Below are positions 43,739-51,758 of a stretch of 64,000 nucleotides of DNA, piece after piece. Made by a program: the position numbers and the translations under genes. The number at the start of each line of letters is the position of its first letter. Within the stretch, counting starts at the first letter, position 1. Source of the DNA: JBDOQU01 sp039839375 (lineage in GTDB: Bacteria; Pseudomonadota; Alphaproteobacteria; DSM-16000; Inquilinaceae); assembly GCF_039839375.1 (NCBI RefSeq), contig NZ_JBDOQU010000011.1:1-64000 (forward strand), read 5' to 3'. The notes beneath the pieces are model-generated. The model worked only from the letters and a program-made list of their open reading frames with translations. It had not been told where the DNA came from and did not search any database.

Positions 43739-44746
43739 ATGTTAGAAAGAGACGGCAGTAGCCAGGATGTCCAGTTCTCCGATGCGCTGGAACGCTATCT
43801 GGGGGAACTGCTTCATGAACGCATCGATGTCCGTCCATTCGAGGCCGCGCGCAGCTTGCCGTCCTTTATCGGACACACCTACGCGCTCTACGAAGCGTAC
43901 ATTCTAGGTCGGCGCTGCATTATCGTCGCCAGGATCGAGGGCGCAGGCACTCCGGCCGACATTGCCAAGCACATCGACATCGTCCGCAACGCCACCAATG
44001 CGCTGGCGGTTTTCGCCACCATGACCATCAGCGCGCATAACCGGTCGCGCCTCATCGGCCAGCACGTTCCCTTCATCATTCCCGGCAACCAGCTCTATAT
44101 GCCCGATCTCGCGATCGATCTGCGCGAGCATTTCCGCGCGCCTCGGCGCCGACAGGCGGATGGCCTGTCCCCTGCCGCCCAAGCCGTTCTTTTCCACCAT
44201 ATCCTGCATCCCGGCAGGAGCGGGTCAACGCCATCCCTCCTGGCCGAACGCCTTCATTATTCGGCAATGTCGATCGGCCGGGCGTTCGATGATCTGGTCT
44301 CCACCGGCCTCGCTGAAACCGCGCGACATGGAAAAGAACGACATATCCGCTTCAAGGCGGAGCGACGACGACTCCTGGAAGACGCGACACCGCTTCTGCG
44401 CAGTCCGGTTCGCTCCCTCAAATTCGTGCGCGGAAACGACTTTGGAGCCTTCCTGAAGCTGGCCGGGGAAACCGCACTGTCTCATCTCACGGAACTGGCC
44501 CGTCCCCGCATCGACACCTTCGCCGTCGCCGCCAGCGGCTGGAAAGCGATCTCGCAAACTGTTGGCCTCATCGAAGTCGACCGTGACGAAGCCGACTGCA
44601 TTATCGAGACGTGGTCCTACGATCCAGCCGGGCTGTCCGACGGCCAGACGGTCGACGCCCTTTCCTTATACGCACAATTCCGCAGCCATCGCGACGAGCG
44701 TGTCGCCATGGCTGCGGACCAGCTATTGGAGAGCCTGCCTTGGTGA
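43739..44746 (+). CDS. MarR-like winged-helix protein, AbiEi-type antitoxin candidate
   Basis: 335 aa. The N-terminal about 130 residues form an alpha/beta domain with no recognised family (SFIGHTYALYEAYILGRRCI). A winged helix lies at about 145-200 (SLLAERLHYSAMSIGRAFDDL, wing RHGKERHIRF), and the C-terminal part contains LAGETALSHLTELARPRIDT, a pattern common to regulators encoded with AbiEii-like nucleotidyltransferases. An earlier GTG at 43727 lies inside the operator, so I chose ATG 43739; no Shine-Dalgarno precedes it. Stop overlaps the next gene by 4 bp. Confidence 0.75.
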   Translation: MLERDGSSQDVQFSDALERYLGELLHERIDVRPFEAARSLPSFIGHTYALYEAYILGRRCIIVARIEGAGTPADIAKHIDIVRNATNALAVFATMTISAHNRSRLIGQHVPFIIPGNQLYMPDLAIDLREHFRAPRRRQADGLSPAAQAVLFHHILHPGRSGSTPSLLAERLHYSAMSIGRAFDDLVSTGLAETARHGKERHIRFKAERRRLLEDATPLLRSPVRSLKFVRGNDFGAFLKLAGETALSHLTELARPRIDTFAVAASGWKAISQTVGLIEVDRDEADCIIETWSYDPAGLSDGQTVDALSLYAQFRSHRDERVAMAADQLLESLPW

Positions 44747-45504
44747 CCGGCATCGACAAATTTCAAGAATACTTCGCCGACCATGAGGATTCCTACGCCA
44801 TCATCGGCGGCGCGGCCTGCGATCTCTTGTTCGATGAAGCCGGCCTTGATTTCAGAGCCACCAAGGATATCGACATGGTGCTCTGCGTTGAGGTGGTCGA
44901 TGCCGCCTTCGGCGCGGCTTTCAGGACGTTTCTGGATGCGGGCGGCTACCGGGCACGCGAACGGAACACCGGCGAGAAGGAGTTCTACCGCTTCCACAAG
45001 CCGTCGGACCAAAGCTTCCCCTATATGATCGAGCTGTTTTCCCGAAAGCCCGGCACGCTCGACCTTCCGGGAAATGCCGAACTCACGCCGATCCCGGTCG
45101 AGGAAGACATTGTCAGCCTTTCGGCCATATTGCTCGACGATGGGTACTACGAAGCGCTGCAGTCCGCGAAACGGAAGATCGAAGGTGTAACCATCATCGA
45201 CGAAACGCTCCTCATTCCCTTCAAGGCACGGGCCTTTCTCGATCTGAGCGCCAGGTCAGAAGCGGGAGAAAGGATCGACGGCAAGAATATCAGGAAACAC
45301 CGCAATGACGTGCTCCGCCTGACACAGCTCCTGCCCGGCGACGCTGCAATCAGTTTGCCCGAGCAAATTCAGGAGGACATGCGCCGCTTTCTTGACCTGG
45401 CTGCGGCTGACGAAACTCTCGACCCCAAAGCAATCAAGGTACCGTTCACTCGCGATGAGGCGATTGCCCTGCTCAGATCCGCCTATAAGTTGACGGACGC
45501 ATAA
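44743..45504 (+). CDS. AbiEii-like nucleotidyltransferase, toxin candidate
   Basis: 253 aa. A minimal nucleotidyltransferase fold begins YAIIGGAACDLLFDEAGLDF with the GG loop near 20 and RATKDIDMVL, where the two Asp residues of DID bind metal. Type IV toxins of the AbiEii family inhibit growth and support phage defence. GTG start in a GTGA overlap with the antitoxin candidate gives tight coupling, as in abiE loci. All catalytic motif residues look intact. Other nucleotidyltransferases of antibiotic-modifying type share the fold, so function is inferred. Confidence 0.78.
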   Translation: MTGIDKFQEYFADHEDSYAIIGGAACDLLFDEAGLDFRATKDIDMVLCVEVVDAAFGAAFRTFLDAGGYRARERNTGEKEFYRFHKPSDQSFPYMIELFSRKPGTLDLPGNAELTPIPVEEDIVSLSAILLDDGYYEALQSAKRKIEGVTIIDETLLIPFKARAFLDLSARSEAGERIDGKNIRKHRNDVLRLTQLLPGDAAISLPEQIQEDMRRFLDLAAADETLDPKAIKVPFTRDEAIALLRSAYKLTDA

Positions 45505-45596
45505 GCCAACACAGCCATCGCCGGACCTCGCCCCTGCCACAAGGGCAGCGGTTCGCCAATTGAGCATGGCGCAGGGGGCTGCTATGACCCTGCGCC

Positions 45597-46655
45597 ATGA
45601 TCGTTCTGGGCATCGAGACATCCTGCGACGAGACAGCCGCCGCCATCGTCGCCGACGACCGGCGCATTCTGGCGAATGTCGTCCTGTCGCAGCTTGAGGA
45701 CCACCGGCCCTATGGCGGGGTGGTGCCGGAGATCGCGGCGCGGGCGCACCTGAAGCATCTGAACGGGCTGATCCGGCAGGCGCTGAGCGAAGCCGGGCTG
45801 GGCCTCGACAGGTTGGATGGCGTCGCCGCCACCGCCGGCCCCGGCCTGATCGGCGGGGTGATGGTCGGTGTGATGACGGCCAAGGCCATCGCCGCCGCGC
45901 GGTCCCTGCCCTTCCTGGCCGTCAACCATCTGGAAGGCCATGCGCTGACGGCGCGGCTGACCGACAACCTGCCTTTCCCCTATCTGCTGCTGCTGGTTTC
46001 CGGCGGCCATACCCAGCTTCTGGAAGTGTCCGGAATCGGCGACTATCGCCGGCTGGGCACCACGATCGACGATGCGGTCGGGGAGGCGTTCGACAAGACG
46101 GCGAAGCTGCTGGGGCTGGGCTATCCCGGCGGGCCGCTGGTCGAACAGGCGGCGCTGGACGGCGATCCGGCCCGCTTCCCGCTGCCCCGCCCGATGATGG
46201 GCCGTCCGGGCTGCGACTTCTCCTTCTCCGGCCTGAAGACAGCCGTGCGGCAGGCGGTCCACGCGCTGCCGCCGGGGCCGCTGACGGACCGCGACGTATC
46301 GGACATCGCCGCCAGCTTCCAGCAGGCCGCGGCCGACAGCCTGGCCGACCGCACAGGCCGCGGCGTCGCGATGTTCCGCGAACGGCACCCGGCGGGCGGC
46401 GCGCTGGTGGTCGCCGGCGGGGTGGCGGCCAATAAGGTCTTGAGATCCCGGCTGACAGCGCTGGCCGAAACGGCAAGCCTGCCCTTCGTCGCGCCGCCCC
46501 TGCCGCTCTGCACCGACAATGCGGCGATGATCGCCTGGGCGGGGCTGGAGAGGCTGAAGCTGGGCCTTACAGACCCGCTGGACTTCGCGCCCCGGCCGCG
46601 CTGGCCGCTGGATCCCGACGCGGCGCCGGCGATCGGCGCGGGCGTCAAGGCGTGA
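45597..46655 (+). CDS. tsaD: tRNA N6-adenosine threonylcarbamoyltransferase
   Basis: 352 aa. It completes t6A37 synthesis on ANN-decoding tRNAs with TsaB and TsaE. GIETSCDETAAAIV opens it, the iron-binding HLEGH is at 111-115, ATP-site blocks VSGGHTQLLE and DFSFSGLKTAV follow, and VVAGGVAANK is near the end. Start of the tsaD-gpsA-yciI-EVE operon. Confidence 0.98.
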   Translation: MIVLGIETSCDETAAAIVADDRRILANVVLSQLEDHRPYGGVVPEIAARAHLKHLNGLIRQALSEAGLGLDRLDGVAATAGPGLIGGVMVGVMTAKAIAAARSLPFLAVNHLEGHALTARLTDNLPFPYLLLLVSGGHTQLLEVSGIGDYRRLGTTIDDAVGEAFDKTAKLLGLGYPGGPLVEQAALDGDPARFPLPRPMMGRPGCDFSFSGLKTAVRQAVHALPPGPLTDRDVSDIAASFQQAAADSLADRTGRGVAMFRERHPAGGALVVAGGVAANKVLRSRLTALAETASLPFVAPPLPLCTDNAAMIAWAGLERLKLGLTDPLDFAPRPRWPLDPDAAPAIGAGVKA

Positions 46656-46680
46656 GGTTTCCCGAAGTGAGTGCCGCCAA

Positions 46681-47709
46681 TTGACCGACCGATCGATCCA
46701 ACGCATCGCCGTCCTGGGCGCCGGCGCCTGGGGAACGGCCCTGGCGCAGGGAGCAATCCGTGCCGGCCGTCGGACCGTGCTGTGGGCGCGGAGCGCCGAT
46801 GTCGCCGCCGCGATCAACCAGCGTCAGGCGAACCCGGCCTATCTTCCGGGAATCGCGCTCGATCCGACGCTGAAGGCGACAACCGACCTTGCGGAGACGG
46901 CCGACGCCGACGCGCTGATCCTGGCCGCGCCGGCGCAGCACACAAAGGCTCTCGCCAGCGCTCTGCCCCGAACCGACCGGCCGCTGGTCATCGCGGCCAA
47001 GGGCTTCGAGGCCGCTACGGGGCGGCTGATGACCGAACTTGTGGCCGAGGCGCAGCCCGACGCGCCGCTGGCGGTGCTGTCCGGCCCAAGCTTCGCGGCG
47101 GAGATGGCGCGCGGCCTGCCGACCGCCGTCACGCTGGCTTGCGCCAACCCGACGCTGGGCCGGGCGCTGGTCGACGGGCTGGGCCACCGGACCTTCCGGC
47201 CCTATTGGGTGGACGATCTGACCGGCGTGCAGATCGGCGGCGCGGTCAAGAACGTGCTGGCGATCGCGTCGGGGGTGGTGATGGGGCGCGGGCTGGGGGA
47301 GAACGCCCGCGCCGCGCTGATCACGCGCGGCCTGGCCGAACTGATGCGGCTGGGCGCTGTGCTGGGCGCGCGGCCGAAAACGCTGATGGGGCTGTCGGGG
47401 CTGGGCGATCTGATGCTGACCGCCGGCAGCCTCGCCTCCCGCAACACCTCGCTGGGCGACGCGCTGGGCCGGGGGGAGGATCTCGCCGACATATTGGGCG
47501 CGCGCCGGTCGGTGACGGAGGGCGTCCATACCGCCGCCGCGGTGACGGCGCTGGCCGACCGCCACGGCATCGACATGCCGGTCTGCGCCGCCGTCGATGG
47601 TATCCTCAACCGGGGGATGACCATAGAGGAGGCTATCGGCGCGCTCCTGGACCGGCCGTTCAAGGCCGAGGAAGGCGGCGGGCTGACAGGTCCGGCCGGG
47701 CTGGGGTAA
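46681..47709 (+). CDS. gpsA: Glycerol-3-phosphate dehydrogenase [NAD(P)+]
   Basis: 342 aa. It makes sn-glycerol-3-phosphate for phospholipids. IAVLGAGAWGTALAQGAI gives the nucleotide site (about 8-25), SGPSFAAEMARGLPTAV the middle, and GGAVKNVLAIASGVVMG holds the catalytic Lys. The C-terminal helical domain ends EEAIGALLDRPFKAE. The start is TTG at 46681, 25 bp after tsaD. Confidence 0.96.
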   Translation: MTDRSIQRIAVLGAGAWGTALAQGAIRAGRRTVLWARSADVAAAINQRQANPAYLPGIALDPTLKATTDLAETADADALILAAPAQHTKALASALPRTDRPLVIAAKGFEAATGRLMTELVAEAQPDAPLAVLSGPSFAAEMARGLPTAVTLACANPTLGRALVDGLGHRTFRPYWVDDLTGVQIGGAVKNVLAIASGVVMGRGLGENARAALITRGLAELMRLGAVLGARPKTLMGLSGLGDLMLTAGSLASRNTSLGDALGRGEDLADILGARRSVTEGVHTAAAVTALADRHGIDMPVCAAVDGILNRGMTIEEAIGALLDRPFKAEEGGGLTGPAGLG

Positions 47710-47758
47710 CGTCCCTTCCCTTTTCGCTTCATCTCACACCCGCTGGAGACATCGTCCC

Positions 47759-48046
47759 GTGCATTTCGTGATCCATTGCGTCGACAAGCCCGACCAGGGC
47801 GAAATCCGCGCCGCCAACCGCGCCGCCCATCTGGACCATCTGGCGGTTCATGCGGGGAAGATCCTGGCCGCCGGCCCGCTGCAGAACGAGGACGGCAGCG
47901 CCATGATCGGCAGCCTGCTGATCATGGATTTCAACGACCGTGCGGCGGCGGAGCGATTCTGCGAGGACGATCCCTACGCCAGGGCCGGGCTGTTCCGGAG
48001 CGTGACGGTCACGCCCTGGAAGCAGGTCTATCCCAAGGCGTCGTGA
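47759..48046 (+). CDS. YciI-like protein
   Basis: 95 aa, ferredoxin-like fold. The conserved His/Asp pair lies in ANRAAHLDHLAVHAGKI, and the closing block FCEDDPYARAGLFRSVTVTP is typical. GTG start with GGAG ten bases upstream. Role uncertain; relatives are found in many operons, including next to gpsA in alphaproteobacteria. Confidence 0.88.
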   Translation: MHFVIHCVDKPDQGEIRAANRAAHLDHLAVHAGKILAAGPLQNEDGSAMIGSLLIMDFNDRAAAERFCEDDPYARAGLFRSVTVTPWKQVYPKAS

Positions 48047-48057
48047 GGTCGCGCGAG

Positions 48058-48474
48058 ATGGCTTACTGGCTGGTGAAGTCCGAACCGTTCAAATGGTCCT
48101 GGCAGCAACAGGTGAAGAACAAGCGCACCCATTGGGACGGGGTACGCAACTATCAGGCGTCGAACAACCTCAAGGCGATGAAGATCGGCGACAAGGCCTT
48201 CTTCTATCACTCCAACGAGGGCAAGGAGATCGTCGGGATCGTGACGGTGGTGAAGGAATACTATCCCGACCCCTCAGATCCCAAGGGCCGGTTCGGCATG
48301 GTCGATTTCGAGGCGGTGCGGCCGTTCGGGAAGCCGGTGACGCTGGAGCAGGTGAAGGCCGACCCCGCATTGGAGGAGATCGCGCTGGTCCGCCAGTCGC
48401 GCCTGTCGGTGCAGCCGGTGACGGACGAGCAATGGCGCTATATCTGCCGGCTGGGCGAAACCGACCCCTCCTGA
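48058..48474 (+). CDS. EVE (PUA-like) domain protein
   Basis: 138 aa. MAYWLVKSEPFKWSWQQQ opens the domain, with WDGVRNYQASNNLKAMKIGD and FYHSNEGKEIVGIV following, the pattern of the EVE fold that recognises modified bases. It follows the YciI gene by 11 bp. Partner substrates unknown; members are mostly housekeeping, some linked to modification-dependent restriction. Confidence 0.9.
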   Translation: MAYWLVKSEPFKWSWQQQVKNKRTHWDGVRNYQASNNLKAMKIGDKAFFYHSNEGKEIVGIVTVVKEYYPDPSDPKGRFGMVDFEAVRPFGKPVTLEQVKADPALEEIALVRQSRLSVQPVTDEQWRYICRLGETDPS

Positions 48475-48567
48475 CCGTTCAGTTTGCGCTTGCGAAATAA
48501 CCGGCCGCCACGGTCATACTGACCCTTCGGCCGCCATGTCGGCGAGCGGGGGCGCGGGGGGAAGGTT

Positions 48568-50349
48568 GTGGGCGGCGTCGATATCGATCTCCTGATCGTC
48601 TTCGGGCTTCTTATCGTCGTCTTCATCGCCTTTGCGTCGGAGCGGCTGCCGCAGGAGATGGTGGCGCTGGGCACGCCGGTGATCCTGCTGGCGACCGGCG
48701 TGCTTGCCGTGCCGGAGGTGCTGGCGTCGCTGTCCAACAGCGCGCCCTTCACCATCGGCTGCATGTTCGTGCTGGCCGCCGCGCTGGAGCGGACGGGATG
48801 CATCGACGCGCTGGGCGCGGCGGCGGTGCGGGCGGTGGGCAGCCGGCCGGCCATGGGGCTGGCGCTGCTGGTCGTGCTGGCGGTCGTCTCCTCGGCCTTT
48901 ATCAACAACACGCCGATCGTGGTGATCCTGACGCCGGTTGCGCTGAAGCTGGCGCAGAAGCTCAGCGTCTCCCCCTCCAAGCTGCTGATCCCCCTCTCCT
49001 ACGCCGCGATCTTCGGCGGCACCTGCACGCTGATCGGCACCTCGACCAACATCCTGGTCGACGGCGTGGCGCGACAGTTCGGGCAGGAGCCGTTCGGCAT
49101 CTTCGCCATCAGCGGGTTGGGGATCGTGATGGCCGGCATCGGCATCCTCTATGTCCTGCTGCTGGGCGACCGGCTGCTGCCCGACCGGCCGACCGTGTCG
49201 TCGGCCCTGTCGGGGCAGGCGTCGCGCCGCTATCTGACGGAACTGGTGGTCACGGCCGGCAGCCAGCTGTCGGGGAAGACGCTGGCCGACGCCCGGCTGA
49301 CCAACCTGCGGGACGCCCGCGTAATCGACGTCATCCGCGTCGATGATTCGCTGCGCTGGAGCCTGTCGACCCTGCAACTCCAGGACGGCGACCGGCTGAT
49401 AGTGGAGGCGGCGGTGGCCGGCCTGCTGGCGCTCAGGGAGCGCGCGGGGGTCGTCCTCGATCCGGAGGAGGAACTGCGGGAGGTGACGACCCGCAGCACG
49501 GTGCTGGTCGAGGGGGTGGTTGGCCCCCGGTCGCGCTATCTGGGGCACCGCATGCGGGACCTCAACATCCGCCGGCGCTACGGCGTCTACAAGCTCGCCA
49601 TCTATCGGCAGGGCGAGAATCTGCGCGACCCGTTCGACCGGGTGCGGCTGGAGGTGGGCGATTCGCTACTGCTGGAGGGGCCGCCGGAGGGCATCTCCCG
49701 GCTGATTGAGGCCGGCGACCTGATCAACCTGACTGAACCGCAGGAGAAACCCTTCCGGCTGCGCAAAGCCCCGATCGCCATCGCCGCCGTGCTGGGGGTG
49801 GTGGTCCTGGCCTCCCTGGAAATTATACCGATCGCCGGGGCGGCGCTGATCGCCACGATGATCGTGCTGTCGACCCGCTGCATCGACCGCGACGAGGCCG
49901 GCCGGTCGATCGACTGGCGCGTGCTGATGATCATCCTGGGCATGCTGACGCTGGGCACGGCGATGGACAAGACCGGCGCCGTGGCGCTGATCACCGGGGC
50001 CATCGCCGACATCGGCGGCGACGCCTCCCCGCAGGTCATCCTGTCGCTGTTCTACCTGACGACATCGGTGCTCACGAGCCTCTTGTCGAACGGGGCGGTG
50101 GCGGTGCTGATGACGCCGATCGCCATCGGCATCGCCGACAGCCTGGGCGTGGACGCGCGGCCCTTTATCGTCGCGGTGATGTTCGGCGCCTCGGCCGATT
50201 TCGCGACGCCCATCGGCTACCAGACGAACACGCTGGTCTACGCGGCCGGCGGCTACCGCTACATGGATTTCGTCAGGATCGGCGTGCCGCTGAACCTGAT
50301 CTTCTGGATCGCCGCCACCTTCCTGATCCCGGTCTTCTTCCCGTTCTGA
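48568..50349 (+). CDS. SLC13-type permease with TrkA-C domains
   Basis: 593 aa. About 11 hydrophobic segments form two halves: residues about 5-205 and 390-593. The Na+/dicarboxylate/sulfate-type signatures SAFINNTPIVVILTPV and IFGGTCTLIGTSTNILVDG are in the first half, LLSNGAVAVLMTPIAIGIA and FATPIGYQTNTLVY in the second. Two cytosolic RCK-C/TrkA-C domains (about 215-380) lie between. GTG start preceded by GGGGGAAGG. The substrate could be sulfate, dicarboxylate or arsenite-like; the sequence does not decide. Confidence 0.9.
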   Translation: MGGVDIDLLIVFGLLIVVFIAFASERLPQEMVALGTPVILLATGVLAVPEVLASLSNSAPFTIGCMFVLAAALERTGCIDALGAAAVRAVGSRPAMGLALLVVLAVVSSAFINNTPIVVILTPVALKLAQKLSVSPSKLLIPLSYAAIFGGTCTLIGTSTNILVDGVARQFGQEPFGIFAISGLGIVMAGIGILYVLLLGDRLLPDRPTVSSALSGQASRRYLTELVVTAGSQLSGKTLADARLTNLRDARVIDVIRVDDSLRWSLSTLQLQDGDRLIVEAAVAGLLALRERAGVVLDPEEELREVTTRSTVLVEGVVGPRSRYLGHRMRDLNIRRRYGVYKLAIYRQGENLRDPFDRVRLEVGDSLLLEGPPEGISRLIEAGDLINLTEPQEKPFRLRKAPIAIAAVLGVVVLASLEIIPIAGAALIATMIVLSTRCIDRDEAGRSIDWRVLMIILGMLTLGTAMDKTGAVALITGAIADIGGDASPQVILSLFYLTTSVLTSLLSNGAVAVLMTPIAIGIADSLGVDARPFIVAVMFGASADFATPIGYQTNTLVYAAGGYRYMDFVRIGVPLNLIFWIAATFLIPVFFPF

Positions 50350-50421
50350 GCAGGTGCGGCGATGCCGCCCAACCCGTTGACCCGATCGTCAGGCATTGCG
50401 TACTTTTACGCGGGTGACGCC

Positions 50422-50751
50422 ATGACCCACTATATCGCCATCATTCACAAGGACGCCGACAGCGATTTCGGCGTGTCCTTTCCGGATTTTCCCGGCTGCG
50501 TGACGGCGGGAAGCACGCTGGACGAGGCCCGCGCCATGGCTGAGGAGGCGCTGGCCTTCCACATCGAGGGCATGGCCGAGGATGGCGAGACAATCCCCGC
50601 CCCCTCCAATCTGGAAATCATCATGACAAGCGCCGATTTCCGCGATGGCGTCGCGGCTGACGGTTGGCCCCACCGCGCCCCTTGCCGACGCGCTGATCGC
50701 CGCGACCGCGGAAGCCCACGATCTGGCCTTGGCGACACGGAACGTCCGTGA
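50422..50751 (+). pseudogene. HicB-like antitoxin N-terminus with unrelated tail
   Basis: The first 75 residues are HicB-like: HYIAIIHKDADSDFGVSFPD, then FPGCVTAGSTLDEARAMAEE and ALAFHIEGMAEDGE, the partial RNase-H fold that neutralises HicA. After ADFRDGVA the frame runs on into a basic out-of-family tail (WPHRAPCRRADRRDRGS) that is the shifted reading of a VapC gene. There is no C-terminal HTH or hicA. The N-terminal fold could still be expressed from the ATG at 50422. Confidence 0.65.
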
Positions 50752-50809
50752 TTTCGAACGCTTCGAGAAGGTCAAGATAGTCAATCCCTGGATGAGCAGG
50801 GCGCGGTAG
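50645..50809 (+). pseudogene. C-terminal remnant of a VapC/FitB-type PIN toxin
   Basis: In the frame +1 to hicB, LADALIAATAEAHDLALATR followed by NVRDFERFEKVKIVNPW is the standard end of a PIN-domain toxin, with the D-x-L-I-A-A-T and TRNVxDF motifs. The first about 80 residues, including two catalytic Asp residues, are absent. It starts where HicB homology stops, near 50645. Confidence 0.75.
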
Positions 50810-50819
50810 CGCCATCGTC

Positions 50820-51070
50820 GTCATGCTGAACTAATCCAGCATCCATGCCGTGTCGATGGAAGCAGGGACCGCACCCGGTCCTTCGCCGCCGGTGAAGCGG
50901 TGGTGGCCTATGGATTCCTGATCAAGTCAGGAATGACCAACAAAAACAAGGTCATGCTGGACTTGATCCAGCATCCATATGGTGTCGGTGGCTGCCGGGA
51001 CCGCGCTCGGCCCTTCGCCGCCGGTGGACCGGCAAGGACCTATGGATTCCTGAATCAAGTCCGGAATGAC
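50820..51070. repeat. Four palindrome half-units, locus 5
   Basis: Half-units at 50820-50846 (direct, one base lost and arms decayed), 50910-50937 (inverted, TCCTGA/TCAGGA), 50951-50978 (direct, GCTGGA/TCCAGC) and 51042-51070 (inverted, one base gained). The array lies between the toxin-antitoxin scar and the Tae4-like gene, and the outer units are the most degraded of the window. Confidence 0.85.
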
Positions 51071-51096
51071 GTTCATTGGATAATCAGCAGCCCGGC

Positions 51097-51657
51097 TCAA
51101 AGCAGCGGGAAGAACCAGACCTGGTCGGCGAGATTGAAGAGGGGGGCGTTGGAGGCGACGCCGCCGCCGGCGCTGATGCCGAGCTTTATGTTCCAGAACT
51201 CCCGCCCGTCCCAGAGATCGATATGGTCGCCGCGACGGGTTTCCTGGTCTTCGCGGGTGAAGCAGTTGTTGAAGTAGATGATCCCGCGCAAGCCCCCGAG
51301 CGCCGAGGGCGCGTCGTCGAGCGTGCGACCCCTGTAGCGGGTCGGTGCCCCCCAGATATCCTCCAGATAGACCGCCAGTTCATGCGCGCCGACCAGATGG
51401 GGGACCGGCAATTGGCAGGCCCGGCGGTTCCGGTGGACGCGGCGATGATTGCCGTGATTGCCGTTATGTCCGAACGCCGAGAGGCTGAAGCCGCAGCGTT
51501 CGAGCGCGACGCTCATCCGCACCGCACACTGGTTGCTGATCGCCGGGACTTTGCAAGGTGCCTTGTCGTCGTGATAATCGTTATAGGCGCGGAACATCTG
51601 TTGCCAGACCGGCCGCACCATGCACCGGTTGGACAGCATCGTCGTGAAATCGGCCAT
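51097..51657 (-). CDS. Tae4-type peptidoglycan amidase (T6SS effector family)
   Basis: 186 aa. Tae4 enzymes are NlpC/P60-like and cut the D-Glu-mDAP bond of peptidoglycan stems. SNQCAVRMSVALERCGF places the catalytic Cys at 44, and RGDHIDLWDG the catalytic His at 145; RGIIYFNNC and the ending DQVWFFPLL also fit Tae4. GGGGAGGG precedes the ATG at 51657. An immunity protein (Tai4) or any T6SS gene is missing nearby. A His/Asn/Arg-rich insert (about 63-80) is unusual. It may be an orphan effector or a cell-wall enzyme with another role. Confidence 0.72.
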   Translation of the reverse strand: MADFTTMLSNRCMVRPVWQQMFRAYNDYHDDKAPCKVPAISNQCAVRMSVALERCGFSLSAFGHNGNHGNHRRVHRNRRACQLPVPHLVGAHELAVYLEDIWGAPTRYRGRTLDDAPSALGGLRGIIYFNNCFTREDQETRRGDHIDLWDGREFWNIKLGISAGGGVASNAPLFNLADQVWFFPLL

Positions 51658-51758
51658 CGGTCGCCCTCCCCGTCCGGAAAGCAAAGGACCGGCGACCGTC
51701 GCACGGCCGCCGGTCCAAGGGCAGCATACCATCTTTGAGACAGCGCCTGCCGGAAAGA

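Noticed and set aside
45582..46817. A 411-codon minus-strand frame over tsaD
   Set aside because: Entirely antisense to the unmistakable tsaD and gpsA sequences, and without recognisable domains.
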